Shown here: in pieces, positions 11,565 to 23,759 of the stretch | How the letters are laid out: each line of letters opens with the position of its first letter | Numbering within the stretch: position 1 is the first letter of the stretch | Assembly (NCBI GenBank): GCA_018398765.1 | Contig: JAHBMJ010000507.1 | Span: 1-45,862 of the forward strand | Direction: 5' to 3' | DNA from: Chromera velia | Lineage: Eukaryota > Sar > Chromeraceae | DNA: 45,862 bases | Translations under genes and position numbers: made by a program | The notes under the pieces: model-generated | Told to the model about the DNA's origin: nothing | The model's database searches: none | The model's input: only the letters and a program-made list of their open reading frames with translations

Positions 11565-12200
11565 TGTGAAACCTGTTTTAACATCGTTTTAACAATCATC
11601 ATCATACGTCATGTAGCTATTGGCCCATGCCTAGGCCCATGCATCCAGCCATAGAAACGTAATTCAAGTTTGTTTTCCTAATTTTTTTCAACATTTTTCC
11701 ACCTATGCAGTTTTCCACTTAACTAGAATTTTTTACTAGATTTTTTGTGTCATATACTAAATCCACATAATTAGAATTGACATATTCTAACTCGTAGCCC
11801 AAGTTGTGGATCTAGTTGTCCGTGTATGCTACCATGCTTAAAGAATTTTTGAGTTCTTAAATTAGTGTGCAAATTTAATTTTTTGATGATGATATAAAAG
11901 CCTTAGCAAAAGTATGCAATGCATTATAATACACTACAAAAGAAAACATGTTATTTATATAGCGATGGTTATTTACCTAAATAAAAGAACAACGTACATG
12001 AATTTTTCAATAAATTGTAACCTTTTATTTGTTTTCTTATTGGTAGGTTCTTACTAGATACAAGCTACTATAAAGGCTGTGCATAAATTTTTTTTTTGGA
12101 AGGAAGCGATGGTCAAGTTTTTATCATTTATGGACCAAGTATAGTGATACCCCCTTCTAATCTTCAAGGCCTCTATATGTGTTTGACCATCAATCTATTT
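11565..12200. other. AT-rich anomalous patch
   Basis: Base composition drops abruptly to strongly AT-rich with no microsatellites, unlike the surrounding DNA. No frame is open for long and no terminal repeats were recognised. It may be a decayed mobile element or simply AT-rich intergenic DNA. The candidate minus-strand terminal exon ending at 12224 abuts it. Confidence 0.4.
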
Positions 12201-12223
12201 CAAATTCATCTCAATTTCATCAG

Positions 12224-12872
12224 CTAGGCAGACTGGTTGTTTGCTAAAAGTGTTGATCTCTTGGCATACAAATAGAACTTGAAGAGTGCGATCAACAACA
12301 AAAAAGAAGAAAACAGAAGGAAAGTGGAGCAGTGAAAGAAAGCACGTGGATAGCACGTGGCTAAAAGGCTGACGCAACGAATGAAGAACATCACGCCCTT
12401 CATTTCCAGTGTAGCAGACTTGTCCAAGTTGTCCTGTAAAATTATTTGGTTGATGGATCTGGCCTGCCAGTGGCAGTGCTTCTGATTGCATTCTGAAAGG
12501 AAGAAAAACAGTCAGAAGCTTGCATGTCTATAGAAAAGAGAGAAATGGAAAGAGGTTCAGAGGATTCTGCAGTTGGTGCACAAGTGAAGGAATTTAAATG
12601 TCTCAGCTTGGTTTCTGTTGTCTTTTCTGCCTCCCCAGGTCAGGTGTCTTCTCCCTTGAAAGCCGACTCGATCGAGCTGACAATCTGAGTGAAAGAAGAA
12701 GAGAAGAGAGAAAGACCTAGCCATCGAGGGGCTTACTTTCCTGCATGAAGTCGGCTGTGGCTACAACTGAAAGAACGGCAGAATTCTTTTGTATGGATTT
12801 CTGCGCTTTGCGTTCTGTCTTCCCCAGTTCTTCAGGTACCGTTCTTACAACCAGAATTGTCGTTGCCTCGCC
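12224..12872 (-). CDS. Candidate terminal exons of a minus-strand gene (possibly the 3' end of the large gene upstream)
   Basis: Exon 12872-12737 has a TTTTCAG acceptor, one open frame (GEATTILVVRTVPEELGKTE...) and a GTAAGC donor in phase 1. The next acceptor, CTTTCAG, opens exon 12492-12224. Read in the matching phase it is open for 88 codons and ends in a hydrophobic stretch (FLLFSSFLLLIALFKFYLY) before TAG, which suggests a C-terminal membrane anchor. An alternative acceptor at 12685 would instead end the protein within about 40 codons. The phase-0 start of exon 12872 matches the phase-0 GTAAGT donor at 15738, so this may be the end of the 15.7-21.7 kb gene across an intron of about 2.9 kb. 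I do not recognise the family. Confidence 0.35.
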
Positions 12873-15738
12873 CTGAAAATGCGTTTTCCCTTCTTTTTTG
12901 CCCTTTGATGCTACCCTTCGCCACCCGCTCTCTCTCGGATCACCAGTGCGCTCCTTCTTCTGAAGGGCTGTTTCTCTTCTCTCACTCAGGCAGGCCTTGT
13001 TGACTCCCAACCTTCTTTCGACGAACGAATTTTCTGCCCGTCTTTCCTTTTTTTCTTCACCTTCTGTAGTGTACGTCTTCAATCGATCAATCGGACCGAA
13101 TGACTCCCTTCTCAACAGACATCCCCAGTTCCGTTCCCTCGATCTATTCCCTCTCTCCCGATGCCAAACAGCATAGATAAGTAGATAGAAAGATAAATAG
13201 ATATTAATAGATGGATAGATGGATCGATGGAAAGCTGGATCGATGGAAAGCTGGGCGCGCAGCGTGATGCAGGCAGCCAGACACCCCTGCAGGGGCCCAG
13301 ATTGGTTCTTGTGAGAAAAAGGAACGCATGCATGCATACATGTGCACAATCATGAACACAAAGAAGGTCTCAAGACGTGCAAAACAGAAGTGCCGCAACG
13401 TTCACATGCTTGAATTTGTGACGGGCTCCGTCAGACAAAGACCGAGGAGCGGCGGGGTCCGGAAAGGTCATTCATTCAAGCAATGGATTGAATTTCATTT
13501 ATGTAGTGCCTCTCTTTGAAAGTTTGACCGGAAACCTCCACTTCCACACACGCACACGCACACGCAGACAGAAGCATTGATTGATGTATACGTTGATGGA
13601 GAAGAAGCTGTTGATGGTAGAAGAAATAGTGTACGTCCGTAGACGGCCCTGGCAAGGGGCAACAGGCTGAGTGAAGTATGGTTGAGCCCCGCGACCGTCT
13701 CTCTCTATTCATTTGCGTGGACAGAAGACAAGAAAAGCGAGAGAATGTTCTTCTCTCCTTCAAAGCTCCGGATTTTGTGTTTCTGAGAGAACGCTGCCTT
13801 CTTCTTATTCGAGCAGCTCCTCTCTTGTGGCTTTTTTTGCACGCATTGTAGGGGCAGAACATCTTTCGTGTTCAACCTGTCGCACAAAGAGCCGAAAATT
13901 GCCCACCAGCATTCTCTCTCTTCGGATTGATTTGTGCATGCTGTGAAGATGTTTTTGCATGGATTCACGTTTTCAGCTGGATGCCACATGGATGATGATG
14001 CATGCAGAGGGGGGGGAAGGCAGAAACGAACAAGAAGAAAAGGATTGGATCAGAAGGTGTGGGTTGAGAGTTTGACTGATGACTGAATGAAAGAAGCATT
14101 GGGACAAAAATGTATCAAATGATCGCGCGACTTGCCGGCATGCTTTGGGCTGCAGATTTGAAGACTGACTGAAGTTGGTGTGGAGCTGCTTCTTGTTATT
14201 TTCCCCCTTTGTTGTTTGCAGATGCTGCCCTTCCTTCTTCAACCTCCAGTCTCTCTCTCTTTTCGGGCAGTCGCGGCGCTCTTCTCCCTTATTTTCTTGC
14301 AGCGTGCTCGCTTCGCTTGATCGATCAGTCACCCATCTAGGAACGATCAAAAGGGCGGGAAGAGATTTTCTCTTTCTCTCTTCTTCTATGCTCTTCCTTT
14401 TTTTTTTTTCTCTTTCGTTTGCACACAGAACAGAAAAAACTGTATGCAGAAGCACGCTCGAATGCATCAGACAGACAGCGAAGATTACCATGCATGCACG
14501 AAGAAAGGAGCATTTCTCCCCCTTTTGATGAATCCAGCTAGTGGTGCAAGCTAGGGAAAAATGATTGCTGGTCGCATACAAGGACGGGAGGGGATGCACA
14601 AGCAGAGGCAATAACTGAGAAGGGAGAAAGAACGAACAGAAAAACAGGCACATCGTGAAGATGAGGAGATGAACAAGAGATGGGGGAAAAGAGAGATGAG
14701 TGGGTGAAGAGGAGGAAGAGGCATAGAGATCACTTCACTTACAATAGGGGAAAAGTGGCTTTTTCTGGTTGGAGGAAGTCAAAAGTGTGTGAAATTTCAA
14801 ATCAAAGTCCGTCTGGTTCGTTGGTTCTTTTCACTTTGTTGTTGGTGTCTGTTCATTCTCATTATTGGGTTCTTGGAACAGGCCAACAATTTGGCCCTCT
14901 GGTCTGTTTCTTTGCAAGCCTCCTTTCTCTTCTTGTCTTGTTGCTGGCCTCCTTTGAGTCGTTTTGAGTCGCGATGCTTCCACACCCTGTCCCCTCTTCC
15001 CCTTCCTCACTTGCTTTGCCCTTCTTTCTTTTTATCTTTCGTCCCTCGCTCCTCTCTGTGATTCATTCGCAATTCAAAGAAGAGGAAGAGTGGGTGACTG
15101 CATGCCTTTTCCTCTTTCGTACGTTTTGTTTGGCTGGCTGCATCTCCTCCCCCCTTCTTCTCTACATCATCCGCCTTGGAAGAGAGAGAGGGAGGGGAAA
15201 GAAGAAGAAGAGTGGAAGGAAGGAGTCAAAGATTTGTATTCGATTGTAAGAGTTTGTGTGCTTCGTTGCAATTTTACCTTCTTGCGATCGGGACGTTTCC
15301 CCACTCCCCTCTTTCTTCGCTCTCTTCTTCTCTGTTGCCCTCTATCCGTCTCGCCTCAAGCCTCCACATCACTTTCCCTCCCTCTCTCTCGAGGCCGACC
15401 TCTCATGAAGATCCTGCATTCGTTCATTCATTGATTCATTCATTTATTCATTCATTCATTCATTCGTTCATTCATTCATTCATTCACCCATTCATTCGTT
15501 CCAAGAGACTCACTCATACATTATTCAGTAGTGTTTCAGCATTGCTTCGTTTGCATGTTTTCCCCGTTTTCCATCCTGACAATCGCCTACAGCGCTTCCA
15601 GCAGCCGCTGTCGCACAGAAGCATACTTCTGATCTTCATGATCTTTGATCTGAGTTTACTTCTCCTACTTCTTTGTCTGTCCCAGCCACTCAGCCATGCA
15701 TTCGGACGGAACTCGTCGAACAAGCTCATTCAACTTAC
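12873..15738. other. Long stretch without a confident gene (large intron or intergenic)
   Basis: It contains oligopyrimidine tracts, (ATTC)n at about 15417-15495, and several open but unsupported frames. The most protein-like is a 94-codon minus-strand ATG frame at 13705-13989 (MWHPAENVNPCKNIFTACTN...). It has cysteines and no obvious splice signals and could be a small gene or chance. If the strong GTAAGT donor at 15738 is used, all of this is intron. Confidence 0.35.
13705..13989 (-). CDS. Unrecognised 94-codon ORF, weak candidate
   Basis: An ATG-initiated minus-strand frame of 94 codons with mixed, non-repetitive composition, unlike the low-complexity frames around it. It has no recognisable domain, signal peptide or membrane segment. 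The neighbouring sequence gives no promoter or splice support, and it lies in what may be a long intron. Treat it as a hypothetical protein. Confidence 0.18.
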   Translation of the reverse strand: MWHPAENVNPCKNIFTACTNQSEERECWWAIFGSLCDRLNTKDVLPLQCVQKKPQERSCSNKKKAAFSQKHKIRSFEGEKNILSLFLSSVHANE

Positions 15739-18700
15739 AGGAAGTCTGTCGAAGCCAGGAGGGGGCGTGAGGTCTCTTCTGACAGCTGCCGCCTTCCGGG
15801 GTACAAAACCCGTTTGCACCGTCCCCTGTTTGCCTACTGTATTCCTCTCGACCCCCTCTTTGTGCAATTGTTCTCGGGTCCAGTAGGAGGAGGAGTCGGC
15901 CTCCTCTCTCTCTATCTGTCTCCTCTCCCACCTGACCTCCTGTCTCTCTCCCTCCAAGTCTCCCAGTCCGCCTCTGTCCATCCTGACGCTATGCCTCTGC
16001 CCCTCCCCTTCGAATCCAGGGTCTCCGTCTCTGTCTCCGTCCCTGTCCTTCGAAGACAGACGTCTCTCAAAGGACAGTGAACCCCGTCTCCAATTCCTCT
16101 CCACATCCCTCTCCCTCTCCCTCTCTGAGTCCACTCCCCCTCTTCCAGACAGAGAGAGCCGTTGAGGAGGCAGCCGCATGTCCTCAAATCGCCCTGCATC
16201 ATTCCGGCCACTCTCTCCCCTCTCCTCCTGAAAGCAACATGCAGACATGCATAGGTGGGTGGAGGAGTGTCAACTTCGGAGTGCATGTGGTCGAACAGAA
16301 ACAATTCGCCAACAAAAAGAAGGAAAAATAACAACGAGAACACGAAGAAAAAACAATGAAGGAATAGCGGAAGGAAAGGAATGGATCTCATTGCGATCGA
16401 CCCTCCTGCGTGGAATTTCATCGACACACACAGACAGAAAGGCAAGCAGAGAGAGAGGCGACTAGAAATCTTCATCCTTTACTCTCTAGTCGCTTTACAG
16501 CGTTTGAAAGTGTACAATTCAAAGATCTGATTGAAATGCTGACCACATAGGAAGATTGAAACTGTCTCCAGGAGTCCCTGTTATCGTCTCCGTCCCTCTC
16601 TCTGTCCCTGTCTCCGTTCCCTCTGGACCGCCAGGCAGTCGTCTCCTTCTTCAGCTCTGGAGGAGACAGAGATCCTCCGAAACAACTGTGGTGATTTGGG
16701 AGGGGAGGGGATGGGTCAGCGTCTCTTTCTTGCTTTCGCACAAATGCCTTTTGGGATCCAAAACCGCGTTGTGCACCTGTGGGAAGACGGAAGCGCGGAA
16801 TCTGAATTCGTTCTTCTCTTTCGTAATCTCCCTCGGGTGGTGTTGGAGCGCTGCTGTTCCTGTTCTTTTGAATCTTTGCTGGTGATTCGGTTTCGGGTTT
16901 TTCATACGTACATGATGCGATTGCCGCCTCTTCGTCTTTCTTCTTCATCAGAATGAGAGCTCGAGGAGAGGCTGCTGGGGAAGGTGTGAGGGGCAGCGCG
17001 GCGTTTTGGATTTTCCTTCGAGGTGATCTGGAGGTGCCTTTGGGGGTGGGCAGGTGCTTGAATGCTGTGGGGCTGGAGGGAGGAAGAGTGGTTTTGGCTT
17101 TTTCGGCCTCCATCTGGGTGGTCGTGTTTGTGTTTGGAGGCGGGGGGTGTTCGTCCTGGGGGATCTGAAAGGGCAGGAACGTTTTTTGTGGGAGGGAAGA
17201 ATCGTGCTCCATACCTTCTTCAGGGGTGTTTCCTTCTTGTTCTTTTCGGACGGTTTGACGATTTTGTGGTTCCGTGAGAGTGTCACAGTTTCTGTTTGTC
17301 TGACTTGGAGGGAAAGGCGGAGGGGGGGGAGGGGGGGGAGTGAAAGAAACCCGGGCGCCGACCTGTTGGCCTGGAGGCATCATGAGGTTTTCGTTGTGTG
17401 TTGGTTGAGTGATTGGAAATTGGTGTGCAGAGTGGAGGTCTGGTTGTTGGGGGTGGGAGGGGATGAGCATCTTGGGTTGACCAGTGGGGGAGTGGGAGGG
17501 AAGGGGAACGGAGTGTTGAAGTGGGTCGCTGGATGGGTAGAGGTTGGAAGAGGGGGGCAAGGGGGGAGGGGGTGGGGTGCGGGGTGGAGGGGGTGGTGGT
17601 GGAGGCTGAACCTTGGGATTCATTTTTGACGCCAACGCGTTGAAGGTGTTTGAGGTCGGCGAAAAATCGGAGGGTTTCATCGAGTTCGTATTTCGATTTG
17701 GAGGGGCGGGGGACATGAGGGGGGGTGGAGGTGGTTCCATTGTTTGGCTGATTGTGTGTGTGTTGAATTTTGTTGTAGGCACTGTGGGCTGATCGTGTGG
17801 GCTGAACTCCCGTGCTGACAGTGCGTTGGTCTGAGACTGAGGAGGTGAGGGCGAGAACGTGACTGTTCCAGAGGGAATGAAGACAGGGGCCTGCAGGCAA
17901 TTAAAGGCATGAGATGAGATTGATATATCGATTGAAGCAATTAAGGCATAAATCTCTTTGAGTGATTGGGGGAAAAAGTGATTCTATTGATCGATTTAGT
18001 GAAGTGACACATATGCATCAAGCAACCCGAAAGAGAACAGGAAGCTGAACAGGCAGAGAGAAACAACTGGGACACAAACAAAGATGAAACGAGGAGAAAG
18101 CACAAAGGAGAGGGAAACAAAAACACAGACAGAAAAACTGACGATCAAAAAGACTGCAGCTCACCTCTGCCGACAGTTGTTTTCCATTCTTAGTTTCCCC
18201 ATGGCTGCTGCTGATTTGGAACTTGGGGTGTTGTGCGGCCCCCCCATTGGATGGGGTCAACAATGATCCCCCCCCATTGGATGGGGTCAAAAACGATCCC
18301 CCCCCATTGGATGGGGTCAACAACGATCCTTCCCCATTGGATGGGGTCAAAAACGATCCCCCCCCATTGGATGGGGTCAAAAACGATCCCCCCCCGATTG
18401 CCCTGGAGTCCTCTCGGCATTCCTTCTTCACCCTCTCTCGCTCTCTCTCCCTCTCCTCTCCCGGAGTCTCGCCATCAACTTCCCTCAGTCCCCCCACCAG
18501 ACTCCAGATTGCACCGCCAGACTGTGGGTGCATAGATTCCTGCTGAGGCTCTGCACTTTGTTGTCTGTTGCCTGGTGGAAATGGGGGGGGNGGGGGGGGG
18601 GGCGGGGGGGGTTGGAGCTCTGTTCCGCTGCTGCTGAGAGACACGTTGAGGTCCCCACCCGCCAGTCTGCTCTGAGAGGTAGGGAGAAAGGAAGGGGAAG

Positions 18701-20579
18701 CATCAGCTTCCCCCCCTGATCTCGATGCCGCAGAAGCCAGAGCATCCATGAGTGAAAACAGAGGGGGTGTGGTAGAGGGAGGGGGAGGTTGTGAGGGATT
18801 GAATGGGACTGCGTTGATGTTGACATTTGTGGGGCTCATGTCTGCTGGGGGGGTGGGGGGCAGGGGAGGCGGCGGAGGGGGGACAGTCGCTCTCCATGCG
18901 ACACCGGTGGCGTTGCCAGTGCCCCCCATGGAAATGGAGGGGGACTGGAAGGAAAAGCCCCCGGAGAAATTTCCTTGTTGTTTGGCGGCGTTCGTCGTGG
19001 AGCTACCGGTTGTAAGTGCACTTGTCGTTCTTTGGAGTTGTTGTATGGGTGGGGGGGGAGGGGGGGGCTGCTGCAGTGCATTGTTTCTCCCGGTGTTTCC
19101 CTTTTTGGCCCATGGGGATTGGGGTTGGGGTGTGAATGGGAAGCCGGTCGCAAGGCCTGTCAGGGAAGAAGAAGGAAAGGGCAGAGAGGAGGACTCCTCC
19201 CCTTTGGAGAGTCCTGCTGCTTGCCAGAGAAGTGGAGGTGTCTGCATGCACATGCAGAGAGGGAAAAGAATGAAATGGAAGAAAGAAAGAGAAAATGAGA
19301 GAGAAGAGCGAGGTAAACAGAGACTGATTTAAACCTGCACGAAAAGGGGACTGGGCTGGGATATGGAAAATGGGAAGGCACAAAAATAAAAGTAGTCATG
19401 CGCTTCGTTTCCATGAAAAGAATTAATTGATGTTCGAGTTGCCTATACTGATTCTGCTTTTGTTGGTATTGAATTTTTACTCTTTTGCCTTTCCTTCTAC
19501 CTCTTTGTACGTTCAGCCACCTGTCGTTTTGTCCCTGTGCCCTCTGACCTGCTCAGAAGTTTTGAATGCGTCAGACGCTGCCCTCGGCACTGGGAGCTTT
19601 GCAGTCTTCGGTTTTCCTGTTCTCTTGGAAATTGGAGGTTGGGGTTGGGGTGGTCTCGTGGCTGTGCCATTGAAAGCTGAGGATGCAAATCCCTGAGAGA
19701 CCGTGGTCAGCATGTGGGTTTGCGCTTGCACTGAACCAATGCTCTTGTCTGTCTGCAGTGTTCCCTCTCTCTCGTTTGGGTTTCGGGAGGTCCCATGCGA
19801 TGAGAGGAGAGAAAAGAGGGAATCCATCACCTGAAGGGTATGCACGAGAGAGACGGCACAAGTGTAGGAGAGAGAGATGTGAATACTTGGTGAGGTTCTG
19901 TGTGTGGGGGGCATGTTGTGATAGCGGAGGAAGCAAACGGGGAGGTCGGCTGACAGAGAGATGGGAGCGGTACAGTATGGCGGGGCGTACACGGGGAAAA
20001 GGGGAATGAGAAGAAAAAGTAAACATTCAGCATTTGCTTTCATCAAGTTACCAGCTGAAGACAAACTGAGGGAGAATTTTTTTATCGGATGACGGACCGT
20101 GAAGGTTTCTCTCCCATTTTCTCTTCTTCTCTCGCTGTCGGTTTCGCCCTCCCCCCCACAAACTCTGGAGGGATCTTCTCCCAGGGTCCCATTCCACCGA
20201 TCATTCCTTTCTCCTCCTCCCATCCCTGCCTCTTTCTTCTCTGTGTCGTCCCCCCCCTTTCTCTCCCTTCCCTTCCACACTCCCTCTACAGTCTGTCCTC
20301 GAGAGGTTGACCGAAGAAAGGAACAAGAGAGAGGTGGGGGGGGAATCGCAAAGCCTGATTGGACGATATGTCTGCATGCACGGGCATATTTCAAAGGAAG
20401 GAAGCAGATGTGCGCATAGTATGTGTGTCTTAGGGACCGAAAGAAGGAGAGCAGTTGGATCTGCATTTTCTGGGAATCTTCATTTGATGCTAGCTGAAGG
20501 TTTTTGACTGAGTTCTCCGGCTCTTCTTTCGGGGAAGGATGTTGGGATCCTACAAAACGAAGACACACACACACACACA

Positions 20580-20611
<32 letters not shown>

Positions 20612-21167
20612 GAGAGCACGAGACTCACTGGTGGGGTTGCGGTTGTTGTCGTTCCTTCAGCGACGACGAATTCGAATTTGAAAGTTCAAACTTTGAGGAC
20701 GAATTTGATGAACACACATTCACCTGAGAGAGAATCAAAGGGACAGAAAAGAAATCAAATTCATAGCACAAGGGGGGGGAGGGGCTCAACCAGTTAGTCA
20801 GTCGGTCAATCAATCAGCTGAGCAGTCAGTGAGCTGTTGCCAGTGAGATCATGTAAGTTTAAGAGAAAGGCGGGTGCTGTCTGTGTGTTTGACTAGCTCT
20901 GACCTGTTCTCCCGCGCATCTGTCGTCTGCAGATATTCTTGTTGAAGCTTGAGCATCCATTTGGTGTTCTTGTACGCGTTTTCGAGAAGAGGACAAAGAC
21001 GATTCAGAACCGCTGTTTGTTTCTTGTGCTTTTGGTCGCCCTGAGCCGCCCCGAGGCAGTCCTTTGAAGAAAACTCCGAGGGGAGAGAGGAAGGCCAGGA
21101 GGGTGAACAGACCCTGCAGGAAGAAAGTCGCAATGGTTTTTTTTTTTAATAACGTAGTCTGCATACG

Positions 21168-21256
<89 letters not shown>

Positions 21257-21670
21257 ATGTGTGTCCGTGTCCGTGTCTGTGTCCGTGTCTGTGTCCGTGT
21301 CTGTGTCCATGTCTGTGTCCGTGTCTGTGTCCGTGTGTGTCTGTGAGTGCGGGAGAGAGAGACGGGGGTCGAATGGGGAAAGAGAGAGTGGGCGTGCATG
21401 TGAGTGCGTGTCTATCAACGTCGTATACATATGTATAGAGCATGCGCGATGAAGGTCATAGTTAGATGGACACAAGTTCTGAATTTGCACCAGGAATGCA
21501 TTCAATGAATGCAGTCGACGTACATCCCAAAGAGAGAGCGACACGCAGGCACATGCACTGACCACAATGCCCAGGCCCACAAGGACGGAGATACCCAACG
21601 AGACCGAAGACAGACCCCCACCCAGTCCCGGGCCGAGGGAGACACTCCCTGTGTTTGACAATCCGTCCAT
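15730..21670 (-). CDS. Large single-pass membrane protein with proline-rich low-complexity body (multi-exon, partly unresolved)
   Basis: Exons read on the minus strand: 21670-21563, 21113-20904, 20723-20629, an unresolved exon in about 20.55-19.9 kb, 19830-19549, 19241-18165, 17890-16544, and 16227 to 15739 (GTAAGT donor) or 15730 (TGA). Every resolved junction is phase-consistent except the gap after 20629, which leaves in phase 2. The first two exons join to form a continuous hydrophobic segment (about residues 24-52, [10 protein letters not shown] then [16 protein letters not shown]) followed by basic residues. That is typical of a signal anchor. The body is about 1,200 residues of Pro, Ser, Asn, Gln and Gly low complexity. 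It includes poly-Pro runs, a decapeptide repeat [10 protein letters not shown], scattered GF/FG (GFSFQS, RGFGSQ, CFGGS) and an Arg/Asp-rich region ending [12 protein letters not shown] do not recognise the family. A membrane nucleoporin (Pom121-like layout) and an actin-nucleator-like proline-rich protein are both possible but unproven. Confidence 0.6.
18240..18389 (-). repeat. In-frame 30-bp minisatellite, five units
   Basis: Five near-identical 30-bp units (plus-strand core CCCCCCATTGGATGGGGTCA) lie inside the 19241-18165 exon. On the minus strand they encode the decapeptide GGS(F/L)LTPSNG. Unit length is a multiple of three and differences between units are mostly conservative, so the array can expand without a frameshift. 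Confidence 0.9.
18583..18610. repeat. Poly-G tract with one N (assembly uncertainty)
   Basis: A G-homopolymer run carries an N at 18591. On the minus strand it encodes a poly-proline run within an exon of the large membrane protein, so run length and local reading frame are uncertain. The frame is open on both sides, which suggests the true length keeps the frame. Confidence 0.85.
20563..20612. repeat. (CA)n microsatellite in intron
   Basis: An ACACAC run of about 48 bp, interrupted once by T, lies a few bases outside the 20629 donor on the minus strand. It has no coding meaning. Confidence 0.9.
21168..21345. repeat. Compound (TC)n-(TG)n-(TGTCCG)n microsatellite in first intron
   Basis: A (TC)n tract passes into (TG)n and then into a 12-bp GTGTCTGTGTCC-type minisatellite. 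It lies within the first intron (21114-21562) of the minus-strand membrane protein gene. Confidence 0.9.
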
Positions 21671-22431
21671 ATTTGAGTTAATCAAGTGATCTTAAGATCC
21701 CCCTCTTTTTCTCGATCAATCGAGTAACTCCTGTTTTTGTTTTTCTCTTCCGACCCGATCGAGCCGGACTTTCCTTCAATGGGTCGGTTTTGGGTTTTTG
21801 AAGTGGTCTTGCTTGGTTCTTTGATTGACTGACTCGATTGACTGACTGACTTACTGATTGTGTGATGCTGTATTGAAATTCTTAAGCGATCTTAAGTCGC
21901 ACCTCTTCCCTCTTTCGCTCCAGATGGTTAGAGAGAGAGAGAATAATCTGGTGCGAGGGACGAAAGTGGTAAGAAAGCAAACTTTAAGACAGAAGAGCAG
22001 GATGCGATCAAGTAGGTGTCCGAACGTATTCCCAACCAAATCAATCGATCAGCTTTGCCGATTGATCTCTTTCTCTCCCTTCTTTTCTCTCGACTTTTTC
22101 TTTCCTGCTGCTTCTCCTTAACTTCTCTTTTTGTTCCCTTCCGAGTCAATCAGCTGCTCGGTCAAGGTGTCGGCATGCACAGAGAATCAATCAACTAAGG
22201 ACGGTTCACTCCGAATCGATTGAGACGGGGGCACCGACCAATTGAAAGGCGATACGAGGCAAACAAGCCAAACAAGCAGTCACCCAGGCAAACAGGCAGG
22301 AAAACAAGGCATGGAACAGAAGCACACTGAATGACTCACTGACAGGCTCATACTGAACAGAGAGTCCAGCAAGGAAGCTGAAGACCTTCTTCTGATCTCA
22401 TTCATGCATGCACACCTGCATGCATGCATGC

Positions 22432-22470
<39 letters not shown>

Positions 22471-22802
22471 ATATATATACATGCAGTGTACGTATTGCTG
22501 TATACCCGTACGTACGTATGCGTAACGGCCGAAAAGCTTTATTTAATTACCGATAGGCGCTCGCATCGCGCGCAGGTACGCGCACACCTCAACACAATAT
22601 CGACGCGCCATGACGATCTTTCGAGGGTTTTATAGGGACTCAAGATTGAAGTCAGATTGGAATGCGGGAGTCACCATCTGTGAAAGGACACCCACTACAG
22701 ATATTCTGGGAAGAGGCTGCATTTTCACACTCCTTTCTGCGGGAAGACATCAAAACTCATGCGTTCATGTCAGTGAATGATTTTAGTTCTGGGCCCCCGA
22801 AG
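21671..22802. other. Upstream intergenic region, no gene seen
   Basis: Upstream of the large minus-strand gene. It contains clusters of GATTGA/ATCGATC words, repeated TGCATGCA words near 22400-22430, and an (AT)n tract at 22437-22481. No coding exon is supported. Confidence 0.45.
22437..22481. repeat. (AT)n microsatellite
   Basis: An uninterrupted AT dinucleotide run with one CG interruption, immediately following a cluster of TGCATGCA words. It can form a cruciform. Confidence 0.95.
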
Positions 22803-23138
22803 CTAACCGTCTCCTCGATCGCTCTGTGATGTACCTGAACTGACGTCTTCGTGCGGCTCACTTCCGTAGCACGACCAGTCGGTCAGCAGATCTGCCACCA
22901 CAGGATCCGAGAAAGGAGCTGCGGGGCGGCTGAGCAGGTCGGATGAGTGGGCGTCATCTTGCCGTCTCTTTCGGAGGTGCGGCCGCCGGTCTGTTTGCCG
23001 TCTCCCAGGGCCTGAAGCTGAAGCGGTCGAGTGATGTGCGGCGGCGGGACTGGACCGCTTCCGAGGGGACTGTCGTTTCTTCAAGTAAGTAGATGGATCA
23101 TACGAAGAAGAACGACAAGCGTACGTTCGAGTGCGCAT
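22803..23138 (-). CDS. Unrecognised Arg/Ser-rich ORF, possible first exon
   Basis: An ATG at 23138 opens 111 codons with varied composition: a basic N-terminal half rich in Arg, Ser and Pro, then a more acidic end containing SDPVVADLLTDWSCYG. A possible donor (TTCAG|GTACAT) lies near 22834, so this may be a first exon rather than a complete gene. It is divergent from the plus-strand gene to its right. No domain is recognised; it could be non-coding. Confidence 0.3.
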   Translation of the reverse strand: MRTRTYACRSSSYDPSTYLKKRQSPRKRSSPAAAHHSTASASGPGRRQTDRRPHLRKRRQDDAHSSDLLSRPAAPFSDPVVADLLTDWSCYGSEPHEDVSSGTSQSDRGDG

Positions 23139-23759
23139 TCATGTAGACGGGCTCGGGGGAAGTAGCGCATGTACACGAAAAGGATCAACATACGTGCTTT
23201 TGCGTGACCCGTCTTGGTGAGAGGGTGCTTGGGGCGACTGGGTTTTGACAGCTCGTGGGCAAAGGGGGATGTCCGATTGGATTCTCGGGTTTCGGCCCCG
23301 GCGTTTTTCTCGGTGTGCTGTACAGACCTTCTGATGAAAGCTTCAATGAGAACCCCGCAAATTGATGAGATCAGACTCTCTAATTCTCTTCCTTCCTGTC
23401 TGCATCAAACTTCCCATACTCGCCCCCGTCCCGATACCGCGCGGAGTTCTCCTGAAGATTTTTTTCTTTTCTTCTTGAGTCTGCTGTGCCTGCAGTAATG
23501 ACTGTCCCGCTTCCTTTTCTTGTTTATTTGTACGTTCCATTGCCCAGGCAAGTTTTTCTCTGATTTTTAGACTCTGTGCATGTATCTGTTTTCATGTTGA
23601 TCTGCGACTTCAGTTGCGGTCCTGACAGTCTGGACTCATGCGAAGAGTGCGTGTCTGTGTTGCCGTGTTTGGGGGGGAACTCAATTTCCTCGTAGCATCC
23701 CTGTCCGTTTCTTTGAGTGACGGCTGCACAGAACGATCCTCTACAATCTCCTGCATGCA

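Noticed and set aside
20050-20350. Protein-like minus-strand reading [13 protein letters not shown] near 20.15 kb as the missing exon
   Set aside because: The upstream flank on that strand is purine-rich with no acceptor, and the phase could not be reconciled, so I left the exon unresolved.
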